Assembly: GCF_018474015.1 (NCBI RefSeq)
Contig: NZ_JAHCSG010000001.1
Coordinates: 1-64,000, forward strand
DNA: 64,000 bases
Source of the DNA: Williamsia sp. CHRR-6
GTDB taxonomy: Bacteria; Actinomycetota; Actinomycetes; Mycobacteriales; Mycobacteriaceae
Reading direction: 5' to 3'
Below, piece by piece: positions 18,056-30,450 of this stretch (positions are counted from its first letter, which is position 1; the number at the start of each line of letters is the position of its first letter). A program made the translations under genes and the position numbers. The notes below the pieces were generated by a model. The model was not told the DNA's origin. It searched no databases and was given only the letters and a program-made list of their open reading frames with translations.

Positions 18056-18922
18056 TCACAATCCGGGGCGGCGGCGAGCCCGGGCTCCGGCGTACATGCA
18101 GATCGCGGCCGCCGCAGCGATGTTGAGGCTCTCGGCGCCGCCGACGATAGGAATGGATACCCGGTGATCGGCGGATTCGACGAGAGCTTCCGGCAGCCCG
18201 TGCGCCTCGTTGCCGAACAACCAGGCAACGGGTCCGGCGATGATGTCGTCGGCCTCGTCGAGCGACAGCTCACCGCCGACGGTGGTGGCCAGCGTGGTGA
18301 ACCCGACACCACGTAGCTCGGTCATGACGTGTGCGACGTCGCGCTCTCGGACGACGGGGAGGTGAAAGACGCTCCCGGCGCTCGAGCGCACACACTTGCC
18401 GTTGTGGGGGTCGACCGCTCCCGGACCGATGAGCAGGACGCCCGCGGCCCCCATCGCGTCGGCGGTGCGGATGAGGGTGCCGGCGTTGCCCGGGTCGGAC
18501 AGACCGACGGCCACCGCAAGCATCGCGCCTCCCGCCGAATCGGCCAGCACATCGGTCAGAGAGTGCGTGAGCAGTGCGCACACGGCGAACACGCCGGGAG
18601 TGGTCTCGGTGTCGGCGAGCTTCGCTGCAGCGCGCGCGGTGACCTCGAGTACCTCGAGGCCCGCCGACCGAGCTGCTGCCTCGATCGTTGCGTGTCGTTC
18701 GCGGTGGTCGAGGCTGACGATGATCACTCGGGCGCGGCCGCTGGCGATCGCCGCATCCACCGCGTTGGCCCCCTCGACCAGGAAAAATCCGCGGTCCCGG
18801 CGCTCGGATGCTCGATGCAGCTTGGCAAACGAAACGACCCGCGTGGACCGCTCGGTAAGAGCGGTGTCCACAGCGGGTCGTGACGAACGAGATCGCGCCG
18901 GGTCAGACAGAGGAGCCGTCAC
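18056..18922 (-). CDS. SpoU-family (TrmH-type) RNA 2'-O-methyltransferase
   Basis: A 288-residue SPOUT methyltransferase, likely acting on rRNA or tRNA ribose. The N-terminal substrate-binding domain contains GFFLVEGANAV. The knotted SAM-binding domain shows the three SpoU motifs: LSDPGNAGTLIRTADAMG, WLFGNEAHGLP, and SIPIVGGAESLNIAAA. It corresponds to the tsnR-like gene beside rplT in mycobacteria. The start is not certain: GTG 18920-18922 is only 20 nt from the rplT stop, while GTG 18869-18871 would give 271 residues and starts closer to the conserved LTERS block. Confidence 0.9.
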   Translation of the reverse strand: MTAPLSDPARSRSSRPAVDTALTERSTRVVSFAKLHRASERRDRGFFLVEGANAVDAAIASGRARVIIVSLDHRERHATIEAAARSAGLEVLEVTARAAAKLADTETTPGVFAVCALLTHSLTDVLADSAGGAMLAVAVGLSDPGNAGTLIRTADAMGAAGVLLIGPGAVDPHNGKCVRSSAGSVFHLPVVRERDVAHVMTELRGVGFTTLATTVGGELSLDEADDIIAGPVAWLFGNEAHGLPEALVESADHRVSIPIVGGAESLNIAAAAAICMYAGARARRRPGL

Positions 18923-18941
18923 CGGTGTCGCGCTTCTCGAC

Positions 18942-19322
18942 TCAGGCAGCGGGTGCGTTGACGTCAGCGGGCAGGGCCTGCTTGGCCACGGCGACCAGAC
19001 CGGTGAACGCCTCGGGATCGCTGACCGCGATCTCGGCCAGGATCTTGCGATCGACCTCGACCCCGGCGATCTTGAGCCCCTGGATGAAGCGGTTGTAGGT
19101 GATGTCGTTGGCGCGAGCCGCGGCATTGATGCGTGCGATCCACAGCTTGCGGAACTCACCCTTGCGCGCCCGACGGTCGCGGTAGGCGTAGGTCAGCGAG
19201 TGCAGCTGCTGCTCTTTGGCCTTGCGGTAGAGCCGCGAACGCTGTCCGCGGTAACCCTTGGACGCCTCCAGCGTTGAACGACGCTTCTTTTGGGCGTTGA
19301 CCGCCCTTTTCACGCGTGCCAC
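18942..19322 (-). CDS. rplT: 50S ribosomal protein L20
   Basis: A 126-residue ribosomal protein needed early in 50S assembly. It begins [15 protein letters not shown] and has the conserved [20 protein letters not shown] stretch with the very basic N-terminal extension that threads into 23S rRNA. It is third in the infC-rpmI-rplT operon, 69 nt after rpmI. L20 often represses its own operon by binding the leader mRNA (family knowledge). Confidence 0.98.
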   Translation of the reverse strand: MARVKRAVNAQKKRRSTLEASKGYRGQRSRLYRKAKEQQLHSLTYAYRDRRARKGEFRKLWIARINAAARANDITYNRFIQGLKIAGVEVDRKILAEIAVSDPEAFTGLVAVAKQALPADVNAPAA

Positions 19323-19391
19323 GTGATGTACCTCTTACTGTGTCGAGACCGCGCTCGGCGATCAGGGAAACGGATTGGGATGAGCGCGAGC

Positions 19392-19586
19392 TCAGATGTT
19401 GAGCAGCCGCTTGATGCGCGGGGCATCGACGTCGGCGACCACTGCGGTGCCCTCGAGACGACGAGTCCGCTTGGTGGCCTTGTGCTCCATCAGGTGGCGA
19501 CGGTTGGCGCGCTGACGCAGTACCTTGCCGCTGCCGGAGACCTTGAAACGCTTTGCGGTCCCCTTGTGGGTCTTTGCCTTGGGCAT
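19392..19586 (-). CDS. rpmI: 50S ribosomal protein L35
   Basis: A 64-residue basic protein starting [20 protein letters not shown], the family signature. The ATG at 19584-19586 was chosen from this signature; the frame is open 29 codons further upstream, but that extension has no family match. It sits 123 nt downstream of infC and 69 nt upstream of rplT. Confidence 0.98.
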   Translation of the reverse strand: MPKAKTHKGTAKRFKVSGSGKVLRQRANRRHLMEHKATKRTRRLEGTAVVADVDAPRIKRLLNI

Positions 19587-19709
19587 GTTGTTCCTCGATG
19601 TCGGTGATCCCGCCGAGGGCGATGGCGGAATCCGTGTGGGTGCGGTGACGTTCCGACGGTGTCGGATCGCCACCGCAGGGGCGGTGCAGCCGGTGTGGCT
19701 TGGCGACCG

Positions 19710-20312
19710 TCAGGTCGCCGGCGGGGCGTCCGGTGCGGCGTCGGCGTCCGGGGCGGGAGCGACGTCGTCGCGCACCTGGGTCACCTTCGCCCGAGTCTTG
19801 GCACCCTTGTGCGGGGCCAGGACCATGGTCATGTTGCGGCCGTCCTGCTTGGCCGAGGTCTCGACGAAGCCGTACTCGCCGACGTCGGCGCCGAGGCGCT
19901 GCAACAGCCGGTAGCCGAGTTCGGGCCGCGACTGCTCGCGACCACGGAACATGATCGTGACCTTGACCTTCGACCCGGCTTCGAGGAAGCGGATCACGTG
20001 ACCCTTCTTGGTCTCGTAGTCGTGGTCGTCGATCTTCGGCCGAAGCTTCTGCTCCTTGATGACGGTCATCTGCTGGTTACGGCGTGACTCACGCTGCTTC
20101 TGCGCGGCCTCGTACTTGAACTTGCCGTAATCCATGATCTTGCAGACCGGCGGCCGGGCGTTGGGGGCCACCTCGACGAGGTCGAGGTCGGCTTCGATGG
20201 CCAGTCGCAAGGCATCTTCAACACGCACGATGCCCACCTGCTCCGAGTTCGGCCCGACGAGTCGGACCTCCGGGACGCGGATGCGCTCGTTGATGCGGGT
20301 CTCTGTGCTGAT
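19710..20312 (-). CDS. infC: translation initiation factor IF-3 (AUC start codon)
   Basis: IF-3 binds the 30S subunit, prevents premature 50S joining and checks the start codon. The 200-residue protein reads [20 protein letters not shown] at the N-terminus, with the linker [14 protein letters not shown] and the C-terminal domain [12 protein letters not shown]. No ATG or GTG fits the family N-terminus. The only start in register with the Shine-Dalgarno sequence AGGAGG (ending 4 nt upstream) is ATC at 20310-20312. Rare AUU/AUC starts are a known feature of infC, since IF-3 discriminates against them and so limits its own synthesis. The C-terminal tail is Ala/Asp/Pro-rich. Confidence 0.96.
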   Translation of the reverse strand: MSTETRINERIRVPEVRLVGPNSEQVGIVRVEDALRLAIEADLDLVEVAPNARPPVCKIMDYGKFKYEAAQKQRESRRNQQMTVIKEQKLRPKIDDHDYETKKGHVIRFLEAGSKVKVTIMFRGREQSRPELGYRLLQRLGADVGEYGFVETSAKQDGRNMTMVLAPHKGAKTRAKVTQVRDDVAPAPDADAAPDAPPAT

Positions 20313-20659
20313 GGGGCCTCCTAGTTCAAAACCAATGGGTGCCGCTGGCAGTCGCAGCGGTTGCGGGTGGCAGAGCCACCGACCGTGCACGCGAGCAACC
20401 GCACATCAGCACAAGGGCCCCTGTCCGACAACGCCGGAAAGAGGCCCGCTACTGACCGATCGATACCGTGCGAGAGCTCACGCCCAGCGGGTATCTCCTC
20501 CAACGCGAGGAACCGGCCCGGTGTTCCCGCAAGGGATCCGAGCTGGCGACCGGACCGGGCAACAAGCCCCGATCGCATCGGGCGTCGCACGGTGGGAGCG
20601 GAACTCCACTTGCAACCCCAGCGCTGGCCGGGGTGGTCTGACGTGAAAGTCTAACAGCC
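20313..20659 (-). promoter_or_regulatory. long structured leader upstream of infC
   Basis: This 347-nt gap between infC and the divergent DUF1844 gene has no convincing coding frame. It contains nested inverted repeats: GCGGTTGC at 20357-20364 pairs with GCAACCGC at 20395-20402, and a GGTGGC/GCCACC hairpin (20366-20380) lies inside it. Such a leader would fit L20- or IF-3-dependent autoregulation of infC-rpmI-rplT, but the fold does not visibly match a known L20 leader. Promoters for both flanking genes should lie here; none is clear. Confidence 0.35.
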
Positions 20660-21010
20660 ATGACCGAGAATCCCCATTCCGCCGACGACGTCGATGTGCG
20701 CGAGCTCGGCGACATCCCTGCGGTGGAGGTGATCACCCGGTCGATCGTGATGTTGATGAGCTCGGCCGCCGAGAAGTTAGGCCTGGCCGACGACCCGGCG
20801 GCGCAGTCACGGATCGACCTCGACGAGGCACGGCGACTAATCACCGCACTGGCCGGATTGGTCACCGCTGCCCTACCAGACCTCGGCCTGCACGCGGCGC
20901 CCATCCGAGACGGGCTCAAGAGCTTGCAGCTGGCGTTTCGCGAGGCCAGCAGCGTGCCCGACGAGCCTGGTCACGGACCCGGCGAGAAGCTCACCGGCCC
21001 CGTGCATTGA
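20660..21010 (+). CDS. DUF1844 family protein
   Basis: A 116-residue cytoplasmic protein with the DUF1844 block: AVEVITRSIVMLMSSAAEKLGL followed by a helix DLDEARRLITALAGLV. Function is unknown. It is transcribed divergently from infC and converges on uvrA, the same arrangement as the hypothetical gene between uvrA and infC in mycobacteria. The ATG begins the conserved acidic N-terminus. Confidence 0.85.
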   Translation: MTENPHSADDVDVRELGDIPAVEVITRSIVMLMSSAAEKLGLADDPAAQSRIDLDEARRLITALAGLVTAALPDLGLHAAPIRDGLKSLQLAFREASSVPDEPGHGPGEKLTGPVH

Positions 21011-21069
21011 CGCCGTCTGACCCCCGGACCCCGGCGTAGCGCGCGAGCGCTCCCGCCACCGCGGCGCCT

Positions 21070-24069
<3,000 letters not shown>

Positions 24070-24111
24070 CGTTGTCCTCTGCTCTCCGCCCGCAGATCTC
24101 GGCCTGCCGGC

Positions 24112-24153
24112 GCATCGACGTCTCGCGCGGGTCCTCGCACCCGACGTCGATGC
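24112..24153. repeat. 11-bp inverted repeat upstream of uvrA
   Basis: GCATCGACGTC (24112-24122) is followed 20 nt later by its exact reverse complement (24143-24153). It lies about 45 nt upstream of the uvrA start and 130 nt upstream of the MBL gene. It could form a hairpin in the uvrA 5' leader or be a binding site for a dimeric protein. Confidence 0.45.
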
Positions 24154-24252
24154 CGGAGCGAGCGCAGCGCGCGCACTCGTGTTCATCGTAGGGGCGAGGT
24201 GAGACATTCACTGCGACGTGCGGATCGAGGGCGAGCGGATCACGGCTGCCCG

Positions 24253-24275
24253 GGTACCCACGCAGCGTGGGTACC
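24253..24275. promoter_or_regulatory. perfect palindrome overlapping the MBL hydrolase promoter
   Basis: GGTACCCACG and its exact reverse complement CGTGGGTACC are separated by 3 nt. The right arm overlaps a TACCGT -10-like hexamer (24272-24277) that lies 6 nt before the ATG. A protein bound here would block the promoter, so this is a good operator candidate. The regulator is unknown. Confidence 0.5.
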
Positions 24276-24283
24276 GTTGTCCC

Positions 24284-24967
24284 ATGACTTCTTCGGCCGT
24301 CGAGATCTCCGACCACTACACCGGTGACCTGTCCAGTGGGGCCCGCGTCCAGCGGCTGCACACCGACCACGCCAGTATCGCCAAGATGTCGGTGGGACCG
24401 ATGGACAACAACGTCTACGTCGTCACCTGCACCGCGACCGGAGATCAGCTGCTCATCGACGCCGCCAACGACGGTCCCGACATCCTGGCCGCACTCGACC
24501 AGCTGCCGGGACAGCTGCGGATGATCCTCACCACCCACCAGCACCACGACCACTGGCAGGCGCTGTCGGAGGTCGCCGCGGCCACCGAGGTGCCCACCGC
24601 GGCCGGGCGCGTCGACGCGGCGGGGATCGACGTGGGCACCGACCGGCTGATCAGCGACGGCGAACAGGTCAGGGTCGGCGACCTGACCTTGACAGCCATC
24701 GAGCTCGTGGGCCACACCCCGGGTTCGATCGCCCTGGTGTTGCGCGACGGCGACTCGACCCACCTGTTCAGCGGCGACTGCCTGTTCCCGGGCGGGGTGG
24801 GCAAGACCTGGCAGCCCGGGGACTTCGAGACGCTGCTCGACGACGTCGAGTCCAAGGTGTTCGCGGCGTTGCCCGACTCGACGGTGGTCCATCCCGGGCA
24901 TGGTCTCGACACCACCCTGGGTGCCGAACGTCCGCACCTGCCGCAGTGGCGAGAACGCGGCTGGTGA
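24284..24967 (+). CDS. MBL-fold metallo-hydrolase
   Basis: A 227-residue metallo-beta-lactamase-fold hydrolase. The zinc motif reads THQHHDHWQAL, with further ligands in GHTPGS, FSGDCLFPGG and HPGHG, so a binuclear metal site is intact. Glyoxalase II and related thioester hydrolases are the closest families by motif, but the substrate cannot be named. It corresponds to the conserved gene beside uvrA in mycobacteria (Rv1637c type). The ATG at 24284 was chosen because of the -10-like TACCGT exactly 6 nt upstream, suggesting a leaderless mRNA; 22 upstream codons are open but lie across the palindrome. Confidence 0.88.
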   Translation: MTSSAVEISDHYTGDLSSGARVQRLHTDHASIAKMSVGPMDNNVYVVTCTATGDQLLIDAANDGPDILAALDQLPGQLRMILTTHQHHDHWQALSEVAAATEVPTAAGRVDAAGIDVGTDRLISDGEQVRVGDLTLTAIELVGHTPGSIALVLRDGDSTHLFSGDCLFPGGVGKTWQPGDFETLLDDVESKVFAALPDSTVVHPGHGLDTTLGAERPHLPQWRERGW

Positions 24968-25280
24968 CGCTCCCGCAGCCTGCCCCCCGCGTCCAACCCC
25001 GACGCACGTCGCGAGCGGTCAGCCTCAACTGAGGTACATCCTGGTCACGGTATGGGCACAACTCTGGGGCCGCTGCGCCCTGAACTGCAGCAACAGAGAC
25101 CCGAGTCCGGTGTGCCCATCCCCCTGAAGCCTGTCGGGCGGTAACGTCGTTTGGGCTGTGCGGCCGATCCGCGCGAGGTCGCCGGCCCCGCGGTCCGCTC
25201 ATGCGATGGTGTCCATCCGCCGAGCGCCCGGGCCCAGCCAGACGTCGACACGCGACCGCGAGAGGTGGCAGATCCAACCC
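24968..25280. other. intergenic region upstream of the helD-like gene
   Basis: 313 nt without a supported gene. A TAACGT hexamer at 25142-25147 could be a -10 box for the downstream helicase gene. A short CCTCA/TGAGG dyad occurs near 25025. No rifamycin-associated inverted element of the type found before helR genes was recognised by eye. Confidence 0.4.
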
Positions 25281-27581
25281 ATGATCCGAGGCCGGGAGAA
25301 CAACGCCATCGCCACCACCGCGGGCGATTCGGAGCAGACTCGCCTAGACGCCGAACAGGCACACCTCGATGCTGTCTACGGACGCCTCGATCGGATGCGT
25401 CGGACCACGAACCGACGCCTGCAGACCGCGCTGCGGGAGAGCGACGGGACTCCGCAGTCGTACAGCGAACGCGAGTCCTATGAGCGGATGTACACCGACG
25501 ACCTGACGAAGTACGACGCGGCCGAACACAACCTCTATTTTGGGCGGCTCGACCTCATCGACGGCGAGGTACGCCGGATCGGCCGCATCGGCATCCTCGA
25601 CGACGACGACGAGGACACGACGCTGCTGTTGGACTGGCGAGCGCCGCTGTCTCGGCCGTTCTACCTGGCCACCCCGGCGTCGCCGGACGAGGTCGCGGTA
25701 CGTCGCCACATCCGCACCCGCAACCGTCGGGTCACCGCGGTCAACGACGAACGGCTCGACATCGGCGACGTGGACGCATCCACCCGCGGCGACGTGGTGA
25801 ACGAGACGGCACTGATCGGTGCGCTCAACGCAGCACGCACCGGCGAGATGACCGACATCGTCGAGACCATCCAGCGGGAGCAGGACCTGATCATCCGGTC
25901 CAGCCATCGCGGGGTGACCGTGGTCCAAGGCGGGCCGGGGACCGGCAAGACCGCAGTCGCCCTGCACCGAGCCGCCTACCTGCTGTACACCCACCGCGAG
26001 TCCCTCGCGCGCAGCGGCGTTCTCATCCTCGGCCCCAACGACGACTTCCTGCGATACATCGGGCAGGTCCTGCCGTCGCTCGGCGAGACCGGTGTGCTGC
26101 TCTCCACGATCGGGAACATCTTCCCCGGCGTGCGAGCCTCCCACGACGACTCCCGACGCAGCGCCGAGGTGAAAGGTCAGGTCAGGATGGCCGACGTGCT
26201 CACCGACGCGGTCCGGGAGTACGAGGCGCTGCCCACCGAGCAGGTGTCGATTCGTTTCGACGGCTACCCCCTCATCATCGACCGCGCCCTGGTCAAGAAG
26301 GCCCGCGGACGCGCCCGATCGAGTCGACGTCCGCACAACCAGGCGCGGCCGATCTTCATTCGATCGGCCCTCGACAGCCTGGCCCAGCAACACGCCCGAC
26401 GGATCGGCGCGAGTGTCATCGACGGGTCACAGCTCCTCAGCGCCGGCGATGTCGCCGACATCCGGGAGGAAATGGACGGTGACGCAACGATTCTCGCCGC
26501 GCTTGCCCAATTCTGGCCATCACTTTCGCCCGAGCAGGTGCTGCACGATCTGCTGCGCTCACCCGACCGCATTCGTTCGGCCACAGCGGGATGGGAAGCC
26601 GGCGACCGGGATGCGTTGCTCCGATCACCCGGGGCACCGGCCGGATTCTCGGTCAGCGACATCCCGCTGCTCGACGAGCTCGCCGAGATCATCGGCTTCG
26701 ACATCCGCGACGACGAACAGCAGGCCCAGGCTCGATGGCGTCGTCAGCTCAGCGAGGCTCAGGAGGCGTTGGACATCCTGACCGGTTCGGCCCCACAGGA
26801 TCTTGAGGACGAGGTCGACCCCGAGATCCTGATGGCCTACGACCTGATCGACGCCGAGCAGCTGGCCTCGAGGCAGCTGACCCGCGAACACCTCACCACC
26901 GCCGAACGCGCCTACGGCGACCGAAGCTGGGCCTTCGGTCACGTGATCGTCGATGAGGCCCAGGAGATCTCGCCGATGGGCTGGCGCATGATCATGCGCC
27001 GCATACCGAGCCGGTGGATGACGATCATCGGCGACACCGCCCAGACCGGCGACCCGGCGGGCAGCACATCGTGGAGTGAGGCGCTGGCCCCGTTCGTGGC
27101 CTCGCGCTGGAAGCTGCACGAGCTCACCGTCAACTACCGCACACCCGCCGAGGTGATGGCGGTGGCGGCGCGCGTGCTCCACGCCATCGACCCGAACCTG
27201 ACTGCGCCCACATCGATTCGGCGATCGGGTGTCGACCCCGTCTTCCGGGAGGTCGATCGCGACCGATTGGTCGATCAGGTGACCACCGAGGTCGCTGCAC
27301 TCGGATCCGGGCGCGAGGGGATCACCGCGGTGATTGCACCTGTCGACCTGATCGACGAGGTCGCAGCGAAGGTCGCACACGACGTCCGGGTTCTCCGCGT
27401 CGCCGCGTGCAAAGGCCTCGAGTTCGATCGGATCGTGGTCGTCGAGCCCGCAGCCATCGTGGCCGCATCACCGCGCGGGCTCAACGACCTGTACGTGGCG
27501 CTCACCCGGGCCACGCAGCAACTCGCCGTCGTCCACAGTGCGCCGCTGCCCGACGCGCTGATCGGACCGAGGAGCACCTGA
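25281..27581 (+). CDS. helD: HelD-type SF1 helicase-like ATPase (RNA polymerase recycling factor)
   Basis: A 766-residue UvrD/Rep-like protein. The N-terminal ~90 residues are a charged helical, probably coiled-coil arm (RLDAEQAHLDAVYGRLDRM). The Walker A motif is GGPGTGKTAVALHRAAYLL near residue 217, followed by the Walker B region VDEAQEISPMGW, IGDTAQTGD, and a C-terminal VYVALTRATQQL. The split 1A domain with a long insert is typical of actinobacterial HelD, which pries RNA polymerase off DNA. The start is uncertain: ATG 25281 is preferred, but the frame is open to a GTG at 25158. HelR, the related rifamycin-protection form, is an alternative. Confidence 0.85.
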   Translation: MIRGRENNAIATTAGDSEQTRLDAEQAHLDAVYGRLDRMRRTTNRRLQTALRESDGTPQSYSERESYERMYTDDLTKYDAAEHNLYFGRLDLIDGEVRRIGRIGILDDDDEDTTLLLDWRAPLSRPFYLATPASPDEVAVRRHIRTRNRRVTAVNDERLDIGDVDASTRGDVVNETALIGALNAARTGEMTDIVETIQREQDLIIRSSHRGVTVVQGGPGTGKTAVALHRAAYLLYTHRESLARSGVLILGPNDDFLRYIGQVLPSLGETGVLLSTIGNIFPGVRASHDDSRRSAEVKGQVRMADVLTDAVREYEALPTEQVSIRFDGYPLIIDRALVKKARGRARSSRRPHNQARPIFIRSALDSLAQQHARRIGASVIDGSQLLSAGDVADIREEMDGDATILAALAQFWPSLSPEQVLHDLLRSPDRIRSATAGWEAGDRDALLRSPGAPAGFSVSDIPLLDELAEIIGFDIRDDEQQAQARWRRQLSEAQEALDILTGSAPQDLEDEVDPEILMAYDLIDAEQLASRQLTREHLTTAERAYGDRSWAFGHVIVDEAQEISPMGWRMIMRRIPSRWMTIIGDTAQTGDPAGSTSWSEALAPFVASRWKLHELTVNYRTPAEVMAVAARVLHAIDPNLTAPTSIRRSGVDPVFREVDRDRLVDQVTTEVAALGSGREGITAVIAPVDLIDEVAAKVAHDVRVLRVAACKGLEFDRIVVVEPAAIVAASPRGLNDLYVALTRATQQLAVVHSAPLPDALIGPRST

Positions 27582-27600
27582 CCGACGTGGCCTGGAGATG

Positions 27601-27632
27601 ACAACGGCGGCCCGGTGCAGGGCCGCCGTTGT
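27601..27632. terminator. bidirectional intrinsic terminator
   Basis: A perfect 13-bp stem (ACAACGGCGGCCC and its reverse complement) with a 6-nt loop, followed by a T/G-rich stretch on the plus strand. It sits between the convergent helD-like and universal stress genes, so it can stop both. Confidence 0.8.
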
Positions 27633-27649
27633 TGTTGTGCGCCAAACGA

Positions 27650-28102
27650 TCAGACGGTGTGCACAATCAACACATCCGATCGCGACTTGCGCGCGACGTC
27701 GGCGGGAACCGAGCCCAGCAGTCGCCCGGTGATCGAGTTGAGTCCCTTGTTTCCCACGACGAGCAGGTCGGCGTCGATGTCTTCGACCAACTGCAGCAAC
27801 GCCTCCACCGGCGCTCCCTTGACCGGGCGCACCGTCACGTTCGCGACGCCCGCACCAGCCTTGACCGCTCGCTCGCGGCCGGTCCGCAAGATCTCCTCGG
27901 TCGGGGTGGTGCCGTGCACCTGGTAGGCCTCATCCTTGAGCAGGTCCGACACCGCGCTGACATCACGCCCCTCGTTAGGGAAGAAGGCGCAGGCGATCAC
28001 CAGCTGGGCTGTGGTCCCGACGATGGCACCGGCACGTTCGACCGCCTTGAGAGACGACTCCGATCCGTCCGTTCCGACGACCACCTTCGTGTACGCGCTC
28101 AT
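27650..28102 (-). CDS. universal stress protein, Rv1636 type
   Basis: A 150-residue single-domain USP. It begins MSAYTKVVVGTDGSESSLKA and carries the nucleotide-binding motif VVGNKGLNSITGRLLGSV near the C-terminus. The near relative Rv1636 of M. tuberculosis binds cAMP, and the conserved GRLLGSVPADVARKS segment matches it. The ATG at 28100-28102 has GGAGG 7 nt upstream. It lies in the uvrA-uvrB interval as in mycobacteria. Binding of cAMP here is inference from homology. Confidence 0.92.
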   Translation of the reverse strand: MSAYTKVVVGTDGSESSLKAVERAGAIVGTTAQLVIACAFFPNEGRDVSAVSDLLKDEAYQVHGTTPTEEILRTGRERAVKAGAGVANVTVRPVKGAPVEALLQLVEDIDADLLVVGNKGLNSITGRLLGSVPADVARKSRSDVLIVHTV

Positions 28103-28284
28103 CAATACCTCCGTCATCGCGGCTGATGGCTCAGCCTTCGAACTGGGACATTAATTGCAGCATGGCACCCTTGTCCGTCATTCGTGGGTATCGCCACACG
28201 GGCCGGGTCGGTGCGACCAAGCGCTCACAACCACGGTCGAGCGTGCCCACCATCGCCCGGCCCAGCGTGAAATGTGTTGTCCGT

Positions 28285-30444
28285 TCAGCGGATTCCCGCC
28301 GCGTCCATCCCCCGCAGTTCCTTCTTGAGGTCAGCAATCTCGTCGCGAAGACGGCCCGCGAGCTCGAACTGCAGATCACGGGCAGCGTTCATCATCTGCG
28401 CGGTGAGCGCGGCGATGAGATCAGCGAGCTCGGCGCGGGGCATCGCCGACACGTCACGCTTCTCGATGACGCCCGCCGATGTCCCCGATCGACCCGGCTC
28501 GCCTTGCGCGCGGCGACCGCGGCTGGCGTTGCGGCCTGAACCGCCGATCTCGGCGACCTCGTCCTCGGCCTCGCGGTACACCTGATCGAGGATGTCGGCG
28601 ATCTTCTTCCGCAACGGCTGCGGATCGACACCATGAGCCTTGTTGTAGGCGATCTGCTTCTCGCGGCGCCGCTCGGTCTCCTCGATCGCATTGCGCATCG
28701 AGTCGGTCATCTTGTCGGCGTACATGTGCACTTCACCGGAAACATTGCGTGCGGCTCGACCGATGGTCTGGATGAGACTGGTCGTCGACCGCAGGAACCC
28801 CTCCTTGTCGGCGTCGAGGATGGCCACCAACGACACCTCGGGCAGATCGAGACCCTCACGGAGCAGGTTGATCCCGACGAGAACGTCGTATTCGCCCGAC
28901 CGCAGCTGGCGCAGCAACTCGACGCGACGCAGGGTGTCGACCTCCGAGTGCAGGTAGCGCACGCGGATACCCAGCTCCAGCAGGTAGTCGGTGAGGTCCT
29001 CGGACATCTTCTTGGTCAGGGTGGTGACCAGCACGCGTTCGTCGCGTTCGGTGCGTACCCGGATCTCGTGGACCAGATCGTCGATCTGACCCTTGGTCGG
29101 TTTGACCACCACCTGCGGATCGACCAGACCGGTCGGGCGGATGACCTGCTCGACGAACTCGCCGCCGGACTGGCCGAGCTCATAGGGCCCCGGGGTGGCC
29201 GACAGGTACACCGTCTGCCCGATCCGGTCGACGAACTCGTCCCAGGTCAGCGGTCGGTTGTCCACTGCCGACGGCAACCGGAACCCGTACTCGACAAGGT
29301 TGCGCTTGCGGGACATGTCGCCCTCGTACATGCCTCCGATCTGCGGCACGGTCACGTGTGACTCGTCGATGACCAGCAGAAAATCGTCGGGAAAGTAGTC
29401 GATGAGGGTGGCCGGAGCGGTCCCGGGGCCTCGACCGTCGATGTGGCGCGAATAGTTCTCGATGCCCGAGCAGAAGCCGACCTGCCGCATCATCTCCAGG
29501 TCGTAACTCGTCCGCATCCGCAGCCGCTGGGCTTCGAGCAGCTTGCCCTTGTTCTCGAGTTCGGCCAGGCGCTCCTCGAGTTCGGCCTCGATGCTCGTCA
29601 TAGCCCGTTCCATCCGCTCGGGTCCGGCGACGTAGTGCGTGGCTGGGAAGATCCGCAAGGTGTCGACCTGACGGATCACATCGCCGGTCAACGGGTGTAG
29701 GTAGTACAAAGCCTCGATCTCGTCGCCGAAGAACTCGATGCGGACGGCGAGCTCCTCGTACGAGGGGATGATCTCGACCGTGTCGCCGCGCACCCGGAAG
29801 GTGCCGCGCGTGAATGCGACGTCATTTCGGGTGTATTGCACGTCGACCAACAGCCGGAGCAACGCGTCGCGATCCACCTCCTGGCCTACGTCGAGGTGCA
29901 CCGAGCGGTCGAGGTAGGACTGAGGCGTGCCCAGGCCGTAGATGCACGACACCGAGGCGACCACGACGACATCGCGGCGCGACAGCAGGCTCGAGGTGGC
30001 CGAGTGACGCAACCGCTCCACGTCGTCGTTGATCGACGAGTCCTTCTCGATGTAGGTGTCGGTCTGGGCGATGTAGGCCTCGGGCTGGTAGTAGTCGTAG
30101 TAGGACACGAAGTACTCAACAGCGTTGTTGGGCAACATGTCTCGTAGCTCGTTGGCCAGCTGCGCCGCCAAGGTCTTGTTGGGCGCCATCACCAGGGTGG
30201 GTCGTTGCACCCGCTCGATGAGCCAGGCCGTGGTGGCCGACTTGCCGGTACCCGTGGCACCGAGCAGGACGATGTCTTTCTCGCCTGCCCGCAGGCGCTG
30301 TTCGAGTTGCTCGATCGCGGCGGGCTGATCGCCGGCGGGCTCGTATTCGCTGACCACCTCGAACGTGGCCTCCGAGCGCTCGATCTCCCCCACCGGACGG
30401 AACTCGGAGTGGGCCACGATGGGATGTTCTGCCGCAAACGCCAT
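28285..30444 (-). CDS. uvrB: excinuclease ABC subunit B
   Basis: The 719-residue damage-verifying helicase of nucleotide excision repair. Walker A is [16 protein letters not shown], the beta-hairpin region [16 protein letters not shown] is intact, the DESH-type box reads [13 protein letters not shown], and motif VI is QTIGRAARN. The C-terminal ~40 residues form the UvrC-interacting UVR helix pair ([17 protein letters not shown]). The ATG at 30442-30444 was chosen; a TACGCT -10-like hexamer sits 6 nt upstream, suggesting leaderless transcription. Confidence 0.97.
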   Translation of the reverse strand: MAFAAEHPIVAHSEFRPVGEIERSEATFEVVSEYEPAGDQPAAIEQLEQRLRAGEKDIVLLGATGTGKSATTAWLIERVQRPTLVMAPNKTLAAQLANELRDMLPNNAVEYFVSYYDYYQPEAYIAQTDTYIEKDSSINDDVERLRHSATSSLLSRRDVVVVASVSCIYGLGTPQSYLDRSVHLDVGQEVDRDALLRLLVDVQYTRNDVAFTRGTFRVRGDTVEIIPSYEELAVRIEFFGDEIEALYYLHPLTGDVIRQVDTLRIFPATHYVAGPERMERAMTSIEAELEERLAELENKGKLLEAQRLRMRTSYDLEMMRQVGFCSGIENYSRHIDGRGPGTAPATLIDYFPDDFLLVIDESHVTVPQIGGMYEGDMSRKRNLVEYGFRLPSAVDNRPLTWDEFVDRIGQTVYLSATPGPYELGQSGGEFVEQVIRPTGLVDPQVVVKPTKGQIDDLVHEIRVRTERDERVLVTTLTKKMSEDLTDYLLELGIRVRYLHSEVDTLRRVELLRQLRSGEYDVLVGINLLREGLDLPEVSLVAILDADKEGFLRSTTSLIQTIGRAARNVSGEVHMYADKMTDSMRNAIEETERRREKQIAYNKAHGVDPQPLRKKIADILDQVYREAEDEVAEIGGSGRNASRGRRAQGEPGRSGTSAGVIEKRDVSAMPRAELADLIAALTAQMMNAARDLQFELAGRLRDEIADLKKELRGMDAAGIR

Positions 30445-30450
30445 GACACC

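Noticed and set aside
24070-24283. LexA/SOS box before uvrA
   Set aside because: No GAAC-N4-GTTC-type dyad is present in the region.
24968-25280. Rifamycin-associated element before the helD-like gene
   Set aside because: The characteristic GC-rich inverted repeat was not seen, so HelR function is not favoured.
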